A stretch of DNA of 34,556 nucleotides, from positions 1 to 34,556 of the forward strand of contig JBDHXV010000031.1 in the NCBI GenBank assembly GCA_039810885.1. The letters run 5' to 3'. Of the stretch, positions 23,253-33,700 are shown piece after piece. This DNA comes from BJGO01 sp039810885. Lineage in GTDB: Bacteria > Bacteroidota > Bacteroidia > Chitinophagales > UBA10324. The position numbers were made by a program, and so were the translations under genes. The number at the start of each line of letters is the position of its first letter. Position 1 is the stretch's first letter. A model generated the notes under the pieces. The model saw only the letters and a list, made by a program, of their open reading frames with translations, searched no databases and had not been told where the DNA came from.

Positions 23253-23390
23253 ATGAATTTTCATTCCATCAAACGAATTGCACATATCTTATTGATTTTA
23301 TCCTTAGTAACAGTATTGCTAAGTTCTTGTGCACGCCGCGACTGCCGCGGACATAAAAAGATGCGCCTAAGCAACGGTGTGATTTTTTAA
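23253..23390 (+). CDS. 45-residue lipoprotein, unknown
   Basis: This short frame runs from the ATG at 23253 to the TAA at 23388-23390. Residues 1-25 form a lipoprotein signal with basic n-region (SIKRIAH), hydrophobic core ILLILSLVTVLL and lipobox LSSC, so Cys26 is the predicted lipidated residue. The mature part is only 20 residues, very basic, with one further Cys (ARRDCRGHKKMRLSNGVIF). It begins 27 nt after the LptF/G stop, in the same direction, and is probably cotranscribed with tgt and the permease. Its stop shares the TTAA at 23387-23390 with the stop of the convergent prenyl synthase gene. I have an impression of similar tiny Bacteroidota lipoproteins but no function for them. Confidence 0.72.
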   Translation: MNFHSIKRIAHILLILSLVTVLLSSCARRDCRGHKKMRLSNGVIF

Positions 23391-24355
23391 TGCGTTCGAT
23401 TCAAAAGACTTTCGGAAAAGTTCGTTAATACATGTTTGCGCTCTTCCCGGACACTTACAGACGCAATGGCTTCTAGTGCCTTGTGATGATAGTGTCGAAC
23501 CATCGCTCTTGCTTTGGCTTCGGCACCTGTTTCTATATAGAGTTTCTTCATAGCCTCTATCTTTTGATTATCATCGTCTTTTATATTAAGCCAATGGTGT
23601 ATATAAGCTAACTGTTGCTCACTTGCATCTTGCATAGCATTCAATAATAGAATACTTTTCTTGTTCTGCACAATGTCGCCGCCAATGCGTTTTCCAAACT
23701 CTTCAGACGTACTGAACGTGTCTAATATATCATCAAGCAGTTGAAACGCAATACCGGTATTCATTCCGAACTGATATAATCTCTCCGCATCTTCAGAAGC
23801 TGCATCAGCTAATATAGCCCCTATCCGCAGGGCACCCCCCAGTAATGCAGCCGTCTTTAAGGTTATCATCTCAATGTAAGATTCTGTAGAAGGTATCCTA
23901 TTTTCAAAATCTAAATCCATTTGTTGTCCTTCGCAAACTTCCATTGCGGTACGATTAAAAACATGCATCAGTTCGGCGATATGATTGGGATCGTTGCGTA
24001 ATAAATATTCATACGCCCACACGAGCATTACATCTCCGCTAAGTATAGCCGTTCTTGGATTAAACTTGACGTGTACCGTTTCTTTACCACGGCGTATAGA
24101 TGCCTGATCCATAATATCATCATGAATCAACGAGAAGTTATGAAATAATTCTACAGCAAATGCCTGAGGCAACATATCTTGCGGGTTTCTGCCAAAAAGT
24201 TCTGCCGATAACATCACCAATATCGGGCGCAACCGTTTTCCACCTAAACCGAGCATGTATTCTACGGGCCGGTACAATAAATCCGGTTTGCGAGAGAAGG
24301 TTTGTTGTTTAGTGTATTGTTCAAACAATTGACTTAATTGGGCTATCGAATGCAC
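23387..24355 (-). CDS. Polyprenyl (trans-isoprenyl diphosphate) synthase
   Basis: This 322-residue cytoplasmic enzyme condenses isopentenyl diphosphate onto an allylic diphosphate. First aspartate-rich motif DDIMD is at 79-83, second DDILD at 208-212; GGKRLRP (38-44), CEGQQMDLDF (141-150) and FQLLDD are also conserved. The residue five before the first motif is Phe74, with Ser75 at minus four and no two-residue insertion in the motif, a pattern known for geranylgeranyl-type synthases, so a C20 product is possible but uncertain. The start is GTG at 24355: the frame is stopped five codons upstream and homologues begin at about this point. Divergent from the M1 peptidase gene, with a 16-bp palindrome between them. 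Confidence 0.92.
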   Translation of the reverse strand: MHSIAQLSQLFEQYTKQQTFSRKPDLLYRPVEYMLGLGGKRLRPILVMLSAELFGRNPQDMLPQAFAVELFHNFSLIHDDIMDQASIRRGKETVHVKFNPRTAILSGDVMLVWAYEYLLRNDPNHIAELMHVFNRTAMEVCEGQQMDLDFENRIPSTESYIEMITLKTAALLGGALRIGAILADAASEDAERLYQFGMNTGIAFQLLDDILDTFSTSEEFGKRIGGDIVQNKKSILLLNAMQDASEQQLAYIHHWLNIKDDDNQKIEAMKKLYIETGAEAKARAMVRHYHHKALEAIASVSVREERKHVLTNFSESLLNRTH

Positions 24356-24423
24356 GGCTAAATATGTTATGGTACAAAGAACGTAAGTATAATGAAATAG
24401 CCGAACCCATCGTATAAAAAGCT

Positions 24424-24439
24424 TGAGAAAATTTTCTCA
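24424..24439. repeat. 16-bp perfect palindrome in a divergent spacer
   Basis: TGAGAAAATTTTCTCA is a perfect 16-bp palindrome with no spacer, 30 nt upstream of the M1 peptidase ATG (24469) and 69 nt upstream of the prenyl synthase GTG (24355). Its symmetry suits a dimeric regulator. AT-rich DNA makes some palindromes by chance. Confidence 0.5.
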
Positions 24440-24468
24440 GTTTGAAGGGCGTTGTTATATTTCACCAC

Positions 24469-27400
24469 ATGATAAAATCTAAATTACTCTCTGTGAGTAT
24501 GCTATTCCTTAGTATTAGCAGTCTGGCACAGGAAAATTTACTTCAACAATTTCAATCAAAGGAAAATCATCAATATTGGAAAAATCGTAAGCCCTTTGAA
24601 GGCTATTGGCAGCAGGACGTTTTTTATAAGATAGAAGCCAATATAGATGAAACGGCTGATCGTATTGATGGCTCCGAAACGCTGTATTATACCAACAACT
24701 CGCCTGATACTTTACCTTATGTATACTTTCACTTATATCAACAGGCGTTTGTAAAAGGCGGATATGTTGAGAATCTTAATTTGAATAACAGTTTTCATCA
24801 GAAGTTTGGAAAATATGAAATGGAAGGTAAGGGTTGCGTGATGCATTTCATAAAACAAAATGGCGTCGAATTAAAAACGATTAATGACTACAGCGTTGTA
24901 AAAGTTATATTGGAAGAACCGATCTTACCCGGCGCTACAATTTCTTTCGATATCAGCTTCAGTACATGGTGGGACAACGGAGGGCAGCGGCGTCGCTTTA
25001 AAACATTTGACTCATACGGCAGTAAGCATTATGATGGTGTGCATTGGTATCCGCGTATCTGCGTTTATGATCGAAAGCTCGGGTGGGATACCTATCAGCA
25101 CTTAGGCAAAGAATTTTATGGTGACTATGGTGTATATGATGTAAACCTTACTTTCTCTTCTAATTTTATTTTAGATGCAACCGGCGAACTGCAGAATCGG
25201 AATGAAGTATTGCCCGTTGATCTGAGAAAAAGGCTGGATATAAATAATTTCACTTCCAAGAAGTGGGATTCTCCTCCATCCGTGATTATCCCATACAATA
25301 AAGATGAAAGAAAGACGTGGCATTATACTGCTATAAATGTTCATGATTTTGCATTCACAGCAGATCCCAACTACAGGATTGGTGAATATTTATGGAACGG
25401 TATTCGTGTTGTGGCTTTGGTACAAGAGCCTCATGCCGCAGGATGGTATAATGCAGCACAATACACTTCACTTGTCATTGCAACCTATTCCAAAGACTTC
25501 GGAATGTATGCATGGCCTAAAATTATTGTAGCCGATGCACGCGATGGGATGGAATATCCTATGCTCACTTTAGATGGCGGATACGACCCATCTTATCGAG
25601 GGTTAATCGCACACGAAGTTGGGCATCAATGGTTCTTTGGAATGGTAGGCAGCAATGAAACCTACCGTGCTTTGTTAGATGAGGGGTTTACACAGTTTAT
25701 TCAATGTTGGGCACAAACAAAATTAGACGGACCTTTTGACATGAAACCGCGTTACCGTTCAAAATGGTATGCTCACTTTAAAGACCCGATAGAAATACGT
25801 TATCTCTCAAACTATTATGCTTATCTCAATGATGCTATACGGGATGTGGATGAACCTATAAACCAAATCAGTGATGGATTTAATGGTGCGTTGAACCATG
25901 GAGGAGGCTATCGGCAGGTTTATTACAAAACGGCAACCATGCTGTGGAATCTGCAATATGTATTAGGCGATAGTTTGTTCACAAATGCAATGAAACATTA
26001 TTTTAATCAATGGAAGTTTTGCCATCCTTATGTAGAAGATTTTCGTGAAAGTATTATTCAATACACCAAGGTAGATCTGAATTGGTTCTTTGATCAGTGG
26101 ATTGAAACAAATAAGAAACTGGATTATAGTATTCAGTCGGTAAGGCGGAAACACGGTAATTATCAAATTAAATTAAAACGTTTAGAACGTATGGAATCTC
26201 CGATTGATGTAACCATTACATATAAGAACGGAGAACAAAGCCGTTTTCACATTCCTAATAACTGGTTTGTCAAAGATATAGATACATCTAAAATTACGTT
26301 GCTGCCGAAATGGTATGGATGGGATAAGATCCAACCTACTTACACATTTAAAGTCCAGACCACACAAAAAATTAATAATGTACAGTTGGATGATAGTTAT
26401 CGGCTTGCAGATATCAATTTATTAAATAACAATAGTCATTACCCTACTCTATGGCGCTTTGATTCACGCATTAGCAACTTGCCTGATTGGAAACATTATG
26501 TTATTCGTTGGCGTCCGGATATTTGGCTTAATAATACGGATGGAATTAAGACCGGCTTACACATAGAAGGTGATTACATGAAATACAAGCGTCAGTTTAG
26601 CTTAACAGTTTGGGCGAACACGGGATTGATGAAGTATTATTTATATAGCATAAAGCCAACAACGGGTAACGTTAAAGATTATGTCAATTTTAATTTCTCC
26701 TATACGAATCCATTACATGCAAAATTCTCTCGTAGTGTAATGAAACTACAAGCGAGATATTTGGATGGCTTAGCTTTAGGTTACATCTCTATGGAAACTA
26801 AAATAAGTTCATCTACTTCATTAGAGTATGGTTTTAAGTCTATGTTCCGTGATGCCGTAACGAGTGTTAGTGATTATTTGATTTATGATGGGTATTGGAA
26901 TTATAAAGAGTGGAATAATACTTTACGGTTAAGTTTAACCCATGCTTATTCTTTTTTGAATGGAAGTGGGACAATCCAAATGCAGGCAGTAAGTTCTTCG
27001 TTGCTCAGTAAGAATAACTTCGCATGGATAAATGTTGAAACGGTTAATCGAAATAAATTAGGAAAACTGAATATGAATACCCGCTTCTTTATACAGTATG
27101 GAAGCGATCATTTACCATTAGAAAGTGCATTATATCTGGCAGGCGCTAACCCTGAAAGTATGATGGAAGATAAATATATACGCAGCAGAGCCTTTTTACC
27201 AATCAGCTTTGGCGATTATACTGCAAAGACGAATCATTTTCAATATGGTGGCGGTTTAAATCTAAGAGGCTACAACGGTTATACAGCTGTGAACTTAAAA
27301 GGGGAAGACCTAAATGCTTATCCGATATATTATGGCAGCTCAGGGGTTTCGTTTAGTGAGGAAATTTATTTAGGAGGTTTAGTAAACTTCAAGCCTAAAC

Positions 27401-27672
27401 TGACCCGTAATAGTTTCAGCTTTAACCCCTATCTATTTGCCGATGCCGGGATGATGCTCTATAAAGATGTGAGTAATGCACAACAAATTTCTGCGCCACG
27501 GGCTGATGTAGGAATTGGCTTCCATTTAACCATAAAGCGCTTTTGGTATCTCGATGATGTTGATCCGGTAACGATACGTTTTGATTTACCATGCTGGCTT
27601 AATCGCCCGCCATTTGAAGAACACGAATATGTTAAAATGCGCTGGTTATTTAGCGTGAAACAATCATTTTAA
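24469..27672 (+). CDS. M1 family metallopeptidase with barrel-like C-terminal region
   Basis: The protein has 1067 residues from the ATG at 24469; a TTG at 24442 is rejected because the ATG gives a clean signal peptide (MIKSKLLSVSMLF...SSLAQ). Residues 25-600 are an M1 aminopeptidase-like region: the exopeptidase motif appears as GMEYPM, the zinc site is HEVGH (382-386) with third ligand Glu405 in LLDEGF, and YYKTATMLWNL holds the expected catalytic Tyr. The last 400 or so residues are not part of standard M1 enzymes. They show alternating hydrophobic and aromatic strands and end in Phe (SVKQSF), as outer-membrane barrels do. The enzyme may thus be anchored in the outer membrane, releasing N-terminal residues from peptides. 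Substrate and side of exposure are unknown. Confidence 0.88.
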   Translation: MIKSKLLSVSMLFLSISSLAQENLLQQFQSKENHQYWKNRKPFEGYWQQDVFYKIEANIDETADRIDGSETLYYTNNSPDTLPYVYFHLYQQAFVKGGYVENLNLNNSFHQKFGKYEMEGKGCVMHFIKQNGVELKTINDYSVVKVILEEPILPGATISFDISFSTWWDNGGQRRRFKTFDSYGSKHYDGVHWYPRICVYDRKLGWDTYQHLGKEFYGDYGVYDVNLTFSSNFILDATGELQNRNEVLPVDLRKRLDINNFTSKKWDSPPSVIIPYNKDERKTWHYTAINVHDFAFTADPNYRIGEYLWNGIRVVALVQEPHAAGWYNAAQYTSLVIATYSKDFGMYAWPKIIVADARDGMEYPMLTLDGGYDPSYRGLIAHEVGHQWFFGMVGSNETYRALLDEGFTQFIQCWAQTKLDGPFDMKPRYRSKWYAHFKDPIEIRYLSNYYAYLNDAIRDVDEPINQISDGFNGALNHGGGYRQVYYKTATMLWNLQYVLGDSLFTNAMKHYFNQWKFCHPYVEDFRESIIQYTKVDLNWFFDQWIETNKKLDYSIQSVRRKHGNYQIKLKRLERMESPIDVTITYKNGEQSRFHIPNNWFVKDIDTSKITLLPKWYGWDKIQPTYTFKVQTTQKINNVQLDDSYRLADINLLNNNSHYPTLWRFDSRISNLPDWKHYVIRWRPDIWLNNTDGIKTGLHIEGDYMKYKRQFSLTVWANTGLMKYYLYSIKPTTGNVKDYVNFNFSYTNPLHAKFSRSVMKLQARYLDGLALGYISMETKISSSTSLEYGFKSMFRDAVTSVSDYLIYDGYWNYKEWNNTLRLSLTHAYSFLNGSGTIQMQAVSSSLLSKNNFAWINVETVNRNKLGKLNMNTRFFIQYGSDHLPLESALYLAGANPESMMEDKYIRSRAFLPISFGDYTAKTNHFQYGGGLNLRGYNGYTAVNLKGEDLNAYPIYYGSSGVSFSEEIYLGGLVNFKPKLTRNSFSFNPYLFADAGMMLYKDVSNAQQISAPRADVGIGFHLTIKRFWYLDDVDPVTIRFDLPCWLNRPPFEEHEYVKMRWLFSVKQSF

Positions 27673-27698
27673 TATTGTGTGAATGTATGAATACTAAA

Positions 27699-27723
27699 AA
27701 GCCACCCCATAAAGAGGTGGCTT
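27699..27723 (-). terminator. Intrinsic terminator for the giant adhesin gene
   Basis: A stem AGCCACC (27700-27706) with GGTGGCT (27716-27722), extended by one A-T pair, encloses a 9-nt loop. Read on the minus strand the stem is followed by TTTTTAGT, which suits transcription ending after the minus-strand stop at 27754. On the plus strand no T-run follows, so it is a poorer terminator for the M1 gene, though a stem alone may still help. Confidence 0.75.
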
Positions 27724-27753
27724 CGCTGCGGTTTCCATTCTGACCGAAGTTGT

Positions 27754-30700
27754 TTATCTGATTAAGGTAACATTACCTTGTTTTACAATTTTTTGATTAT
27801 TCGAGCACACACCTTCTATGTAATAAACATATACCGCAGGGAATTGAGGCTCGCCTTTGAACGTGCCGTCCCATCCTTGAGAAATGTCGCTAGTTTCAAA
27901 CATTAATTCACCCCAGCGAGAATACACACGGAACACGGTGATATAATTCACTCCATATCCCCTTATCTTAAAAACATCATTCTTGCCATCACCGTTAGGC
28001 GTGAATGCGTTAGGCACATAAATTCCATCTTCAGAGCATAAAAAATCTAGACGCACTTCTGCATCTGCACGGCAACCCAAGCTATCTGTTACTGTGACAG
28101 TATAAGTTGTCGGGTGAGTGGGGTTGGCTAAAGGATTGCTACAGGTTACGCAACTTAATCCTATTGCAGGAGTCCATTCAAATGATGCGTTTGGTAAATT
28201 ACTGTTTGCTTGCAACTGAGTTTCGCTACCTGCCACAACAATAACTTGTGCGTCCGTTGTAATAACCGGTAGTGGATTAACCTCTACCACTGCAGTTGCA
28301 GATGCAGTAAAGCATACTCCATCCGATGTGGTGACGGTGTATGTAGTTGTATGTGTTGGTGTAGCTGTAGGGAACGGAGAATATGGGTTATCTAAACCTA
28401 ATGCGGGAGTCCATAAATACGTGATACCCGTTCCATAAGCAGCAAGTTGATAGGATGATCCTTCACAAATATTGGCACCCGGTTGAGCATGAACAGTTAT
28501 CGGTTTTTTAACTTTAATCTTAACAGAGTCAGTGGATACACAACCCGTTGCGTTTTGAGCTGTAACATAGTAAGTAATATCTTCTTGCGGCGTTGAAATT
28601 ACACTCTCACCTGTGCCGGTATTTAAATAAGTCTCCGGAACCCAAGTATAATTAGTGCCCCCATCAGCACTCAAGTTTACGCTATTACCTAAGCAAACAA
28701 TTCCTCCTCCATTGATGGTAACAGATGGATAGGAAACAATTTGTACAACGACTTGATCAGTTGCTGTACAACCGTTAGCACCTGTTGTGGTTACCGTATA
28801 AGTTGTTGTTTGTGCAGGAGATGCCGTTGGATTATTAGATGTAGCATTGTCTAATGATGTTGAAGGAGACCATACAATAGATGATGTGGCGGCTGCAGTT
28901 AATTGTACAGACTGTCCAAAGCATATTGCTGTATCCGGACCGACTATTACAGACGGCACTGCGTTAACCGTAATTGGTATAATAAGCGTATCCTTGCAAC
29001 CAAAGGTATTCATTCCAATAATCGTATAGGTTGTAGATGTTAATACGGATACCGTATTCTGTGAAGCTGTAATAGAAGATAATCCTGTAGCAGGTGACCA
29101 TTCATACGTGTTTGCTCCCGTCACGAATAAATTTACGTTAGCGCCTTGGCAAACTTCGGGACTGGAGTTATTAATATTTAATTGAGGATTAGGATTTACT
29201 GTAATGTTAGAATAAGCCTGTGCTGAACAACCATTGTTGCTTACTCCTGTTACGGTATATGTAGTCGGAGTAAATACTGTTGCTTGTACTGTATTTCCGG
29301 TAGTTATATTCAAACCTACTGCAGGTAGCCAAATATAGGTTGATGCACCATTTGCAATTAAAGTTGTTTGAGTCCCAAGGCAGGCTGAAGCATTACTGAC
29401 ACTAACAATCGGATTTGCAAATACGGTAACTAGCTGTGTATCGGTTGCTGAACAGCCATTATTATTGGTATAAGAATACGTAATCGTATAAGGTCCACCC
29501 ACACCTGCCGTTTGTGGGAAGAAAATATTACCATTCATACCTGTCCCATTGAATATGCCACCCGAGGGGTTACCAGTTAAAGTAACCGGCGCATTGTTGA
29601 AACAATAATTTAAGTTAAGTCCATTGAATGAAACAACAGGTGTGGCATCAACAGTAAGTACACTATAGGCAACGCCGGTGCACCCTTCTGCAGATGTTCC
29701 AATTATCGTATAGGTTTGACTTGAAGTAGAAGTAGCTATAACACTATTACCCGTATTTGTATTCAGATTAATATTAGGTGCCCAGCTATAAGTTGACGCA
29801 CCGGAAGCACTTAGTAGAGTACTTTGCCCTTCGCAAACCTTACCATTAGTAGCCGTAACATTTGGGTTGGCTGCAACAATTATTTGTGTTGTAGCACTTG
29901 ACGTGCATCCATTTATATCTGTACCGGTAACAACCCACGATGTATTACTTACAGGGCTTACAGTGATTGTACTTCCTGAATACATATTAATTCCATTTTC
30001 CCACGTGTAGGTTTGTGCGCCGGATGCAGTTAAGGTAGCATTGCTTCCATTGCAAATCAACGTATCATTTGTAGCTGTGATTACAGGGAGTGGATTTACA
30101 GTAACTACTACCGTGCTTGTTCCGCTACAACCGTTGGTGTCCGTACCGACTACTGTATAGGTAGAGGTTTGTGTCACAGAAGTAGTTACGGAAGAACCTG
30201 TTGTAGTATTTAATCCTGTAGCAGGTAGCCAAGTATATGAGGTAGCTCCGCTTGCGGTTAAAGTAGTGTTGTTTCCTATGCATAGTTGTGGGTTGTTGTT
30301 TGAAAGTGATAAGGCAATGCTGCTGCCAACGTTGACTACAACTTGGTTTGATGCAGTACAGCCATTGGTATCTGTTCCGGTTACGGTATAAGTTGTCGCT
30401 ACTGTAGGAGAAGCCATCACTGTTGCTCCCGTGCTTGTACTTAATGAAGAAAATGGGCTCCATGTATAGGTAGATGCACCGAATGCATTAAGGCTTACCG
30501 AGCTGCCTATACAAATTTGCGGACTACCAGCGGTTGCATTAATTGCAGGAAGAGAATGGATAGTTACATCTGTAGCTATAGATGCACTACACCCATTTGT
30601 GTCCGTATAGGCGTAAGTAATGGTATAAGTTCCTGCACCTAATGAAGAGGCTTCGAATATATTTCCATTTATAGCAGTTCCTGAAAAAACACCTCCTGCA

Positions 30701-33700
30701 GGTGTTGCACTCAATGTAATATCATTAGCATTTAAGCAGTATGCATTATTTAAACCATTTATAGTTACTGTGGGTATAGCATTCACTGTTACCTGTGCTA
30801 TTGCTGTATCCAAACAACCATTTGGTGCTGTGCCTATCACAGTATAACTTGTTGTTGTCATCGGCAATATCGTTAGCGTTTCACCTGTACCCATTAAAGA
30901 GCCTGAGGCATTGAACCATTGATAGGATAAGGCTCCGCTTACATGTAAGGTAGCTGTTGCACCCTTACAAATAGCAACAGAGTCTGTGAATAGAATAGGC
31001 GCTGCTGATGTATTTATTTGAATTGTACTTACATTACTACATCCGTTTGCATCAATAACACTCACACTATAAACACCGGCTCCAATACCGATAAGCGTAT
31101 TCGTCGTTTCGTTCGTGCTCCATTGATAACTGTATGGAACTGCACCCCCGTTTACACTAAGCGAAATAGAAGCATTATTATTATTACAAGTAGCATCTAC
31201 TATCGAAGGGGTAATTATAGGTCCTCCAGTAGTGGCTACAACAACGGTTTGGGCTGTCGTGCAACCAATGGAATCCGTTACACTTACTGTATAAGTTCCG
31301 GAACTGACGTTGCTAATATTTTGACTTGTAGCATTATTACTCCATACATAAAAATAAGGTGCCGTCGTACCATTAACAGTTACTAAAGCAGAACCATTTT
31401 GTTGATTACAAGCCTCTGGAGTTGAACTTACTTGAATGTTGAAGAGTGAGACGGATGTGACTTCAAAACTATCAGTCGCTATGCAACCAGCATTGTCAGT
31501 AACGCTCACATCATAATGCCCGGCATTCAGATTATTGATATGGGATAATGTAGATCCGGTACTCCACAAAACGGCGTAAGGTGCAGTGCCGCCGCTTATG
31601 ATTGCATTAATGCTGCCATTGGGTGTATTACATGTTGCTGGTATTGAATTCACATTAATAACAGGAACATCCGATGTAGCAATAAGGGCCGTATTAGAAA
31701 CAGAGCAACCGCTAAAATCTACAACAGTAACGCTATACGAACCTGCATTTAATGAATCTATGTTTTCATTCGTGGACCCATTGCTCCATAATAGCGTATA
31801 AGCTGAATTCGAGGAAACCATAGCTTGAATGCTTCCATTGCTTTGTTGACAGGTTGCATCAGTTACATTAAGCAGAACAGACGGCCCGTTAACAGTACCA
31901 ATATTTAAATTACTTATTACAGAACAATTGTTGGCATCTGTTACAGTAACGCTATAAACTCCGCTTGAAAGGTTATTTACCAAAGTATCATTAGAGCCTG
32001 TGTTCCATGTTATTTGATAAGGCGCTACGCCTCCATGCACTGAAAGGCTTGCTGATCCATCGTTTCCATTACAATGTGCAGGAGTAGTCGTTGTATATAT
32101 CGTGGGCACCCCTTGCGATGTCAGTATTACAGAATCGGTATGAATGCAGGAATTAAAATCCGTTACAGTGACCGTATATAAGCCCGCATTAATATTATTT
32201 AATGAAGATATCGTCTCTCCCGAATTCCATTGGTACGTGAAGGGACCAATGCCACTGTTTAGAGTAACAGTAATATTTCCATTATTAGTTCCACAACTTG
32301 GATTGTTTGAAACTACTGTCGTGTTCATTGGAGGAGCTGCAGTAATGTTTCTAATGCTCATTGCTTGACATCCGTTTGCATCTGTTACTACAACAGAATA
32401 AGTACCGGCAACTAACCCACTAAGGTTTTGATCGGTAGCACCATTATTCCAATTGAAATTGTAAGGTGCTGTACCTCCATTCAGATTCAGATTAATATAA
32501 CCAGTACCATAAGGACAAGAGATTCCATTTGATGTATTACTTACAGATGGGCCGGCAATATTATTAATAAAAATACTGTCAACAACTGAGCATCCGTTAT
32601 CGTCCGTTACGGTTACGCTATATGTTTTATTTCCTGCTAATTGAATAGCAAATGAATCTGCCGAAGCGGGAATGTTTGACCAACTGTAATAGTATGGTGT
32701 TGTACCTCCGCTTACTATAACTTGAGTTGAGCCGTTAGAGAATCCGCAAGTTGAAGGTATTCCTGAAATCTGCGTTGTTGGCCCCGGTGTGTCTGTTAAT
32801 ACAACACTGATGGTGCGTACACAATTGTTAGCATCGGTTAATACTAATTGATAAACTCCTGCATTAATGTTAACTAAATCCTGTGATGCATAAGTTCCGG
32901 CGTTCCAGTTATACACAAAAGGTGACTGTCCGCCATTGACCGTAACATCAACGCTTCCATTATTTAGCCCACAATGTGTATTGATTGACGAGTATGAGAG
33001 GTAAGGACCAGAAATAGAGTCCACATTAAAACTCAATATTTGCACACAGTTATTCGCATCAGCAACGGTAACACTGTAGGTGTTAGCAGAAAGATTATTG
33101 ATGTCTTCTGTAGTTGCTCCATTGCTCCATAAGAAAGCAAAAGGTAAAGTTCCGGAGGTAATCGAAAGGTCTATTGACCCGTTATTAGCCGAGCAAGATG
33201 AATTCGTGACCACCCCGCTGATTGATGGCCCATCCATATTTATAACACTGACAGAGCCTTGAATAGAACAATTATTTGCATCGGTTACGGTTACTTGAAA
33301 AGCTGTGTTTCCAATTATGTTAAAAATAGTATCTGTAGTTTGTGAATTACTCCACGCATAAGAATATGGATGTGTTCCTCCACTTACACTTACAGATGCA
33401 AATGCATTTGCATTGCCACAAGTTGCAGTCGTTGCAATGACTTGGATGGTGCTCGGGCCGGGTGTATCAATAATTGTATCAGTTAAAAATGCCTGACATC
33501 CATTTGCATCTGTAATCGTAACGCTATAAATTCCTGTAGGCACATTAATCAAATCTTTCGTGATATAGGTGTAGTTATTCCAGTTGAATGCGTAAGGCGA
33601 TACTCCCCCACTAACATCTAAGATAATGGCTCCGTTGCTTTGGGTGCAAGTTGTATTAGTAATTGAATCAGACACAAAAGGCCCTAATATAGGAGTTAAC

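Noticed and set aside
30125..30463. 112-codon second frame on the minus strand inside the adhesin
   Set aside because: It lies entirely within the giant gene in another frame, is rich in Tyr/Arg/Ser, and has no recognisable features.
31018..31386. 122-codon open frame on the plus strand over the adhesin
   Set aside because: Its composition is an artefact of the opposite-strand repeats (many Asn, Thr, Tyr, Ile codons mirrored from Ser/Thr/Val codons); no start context and no domain.
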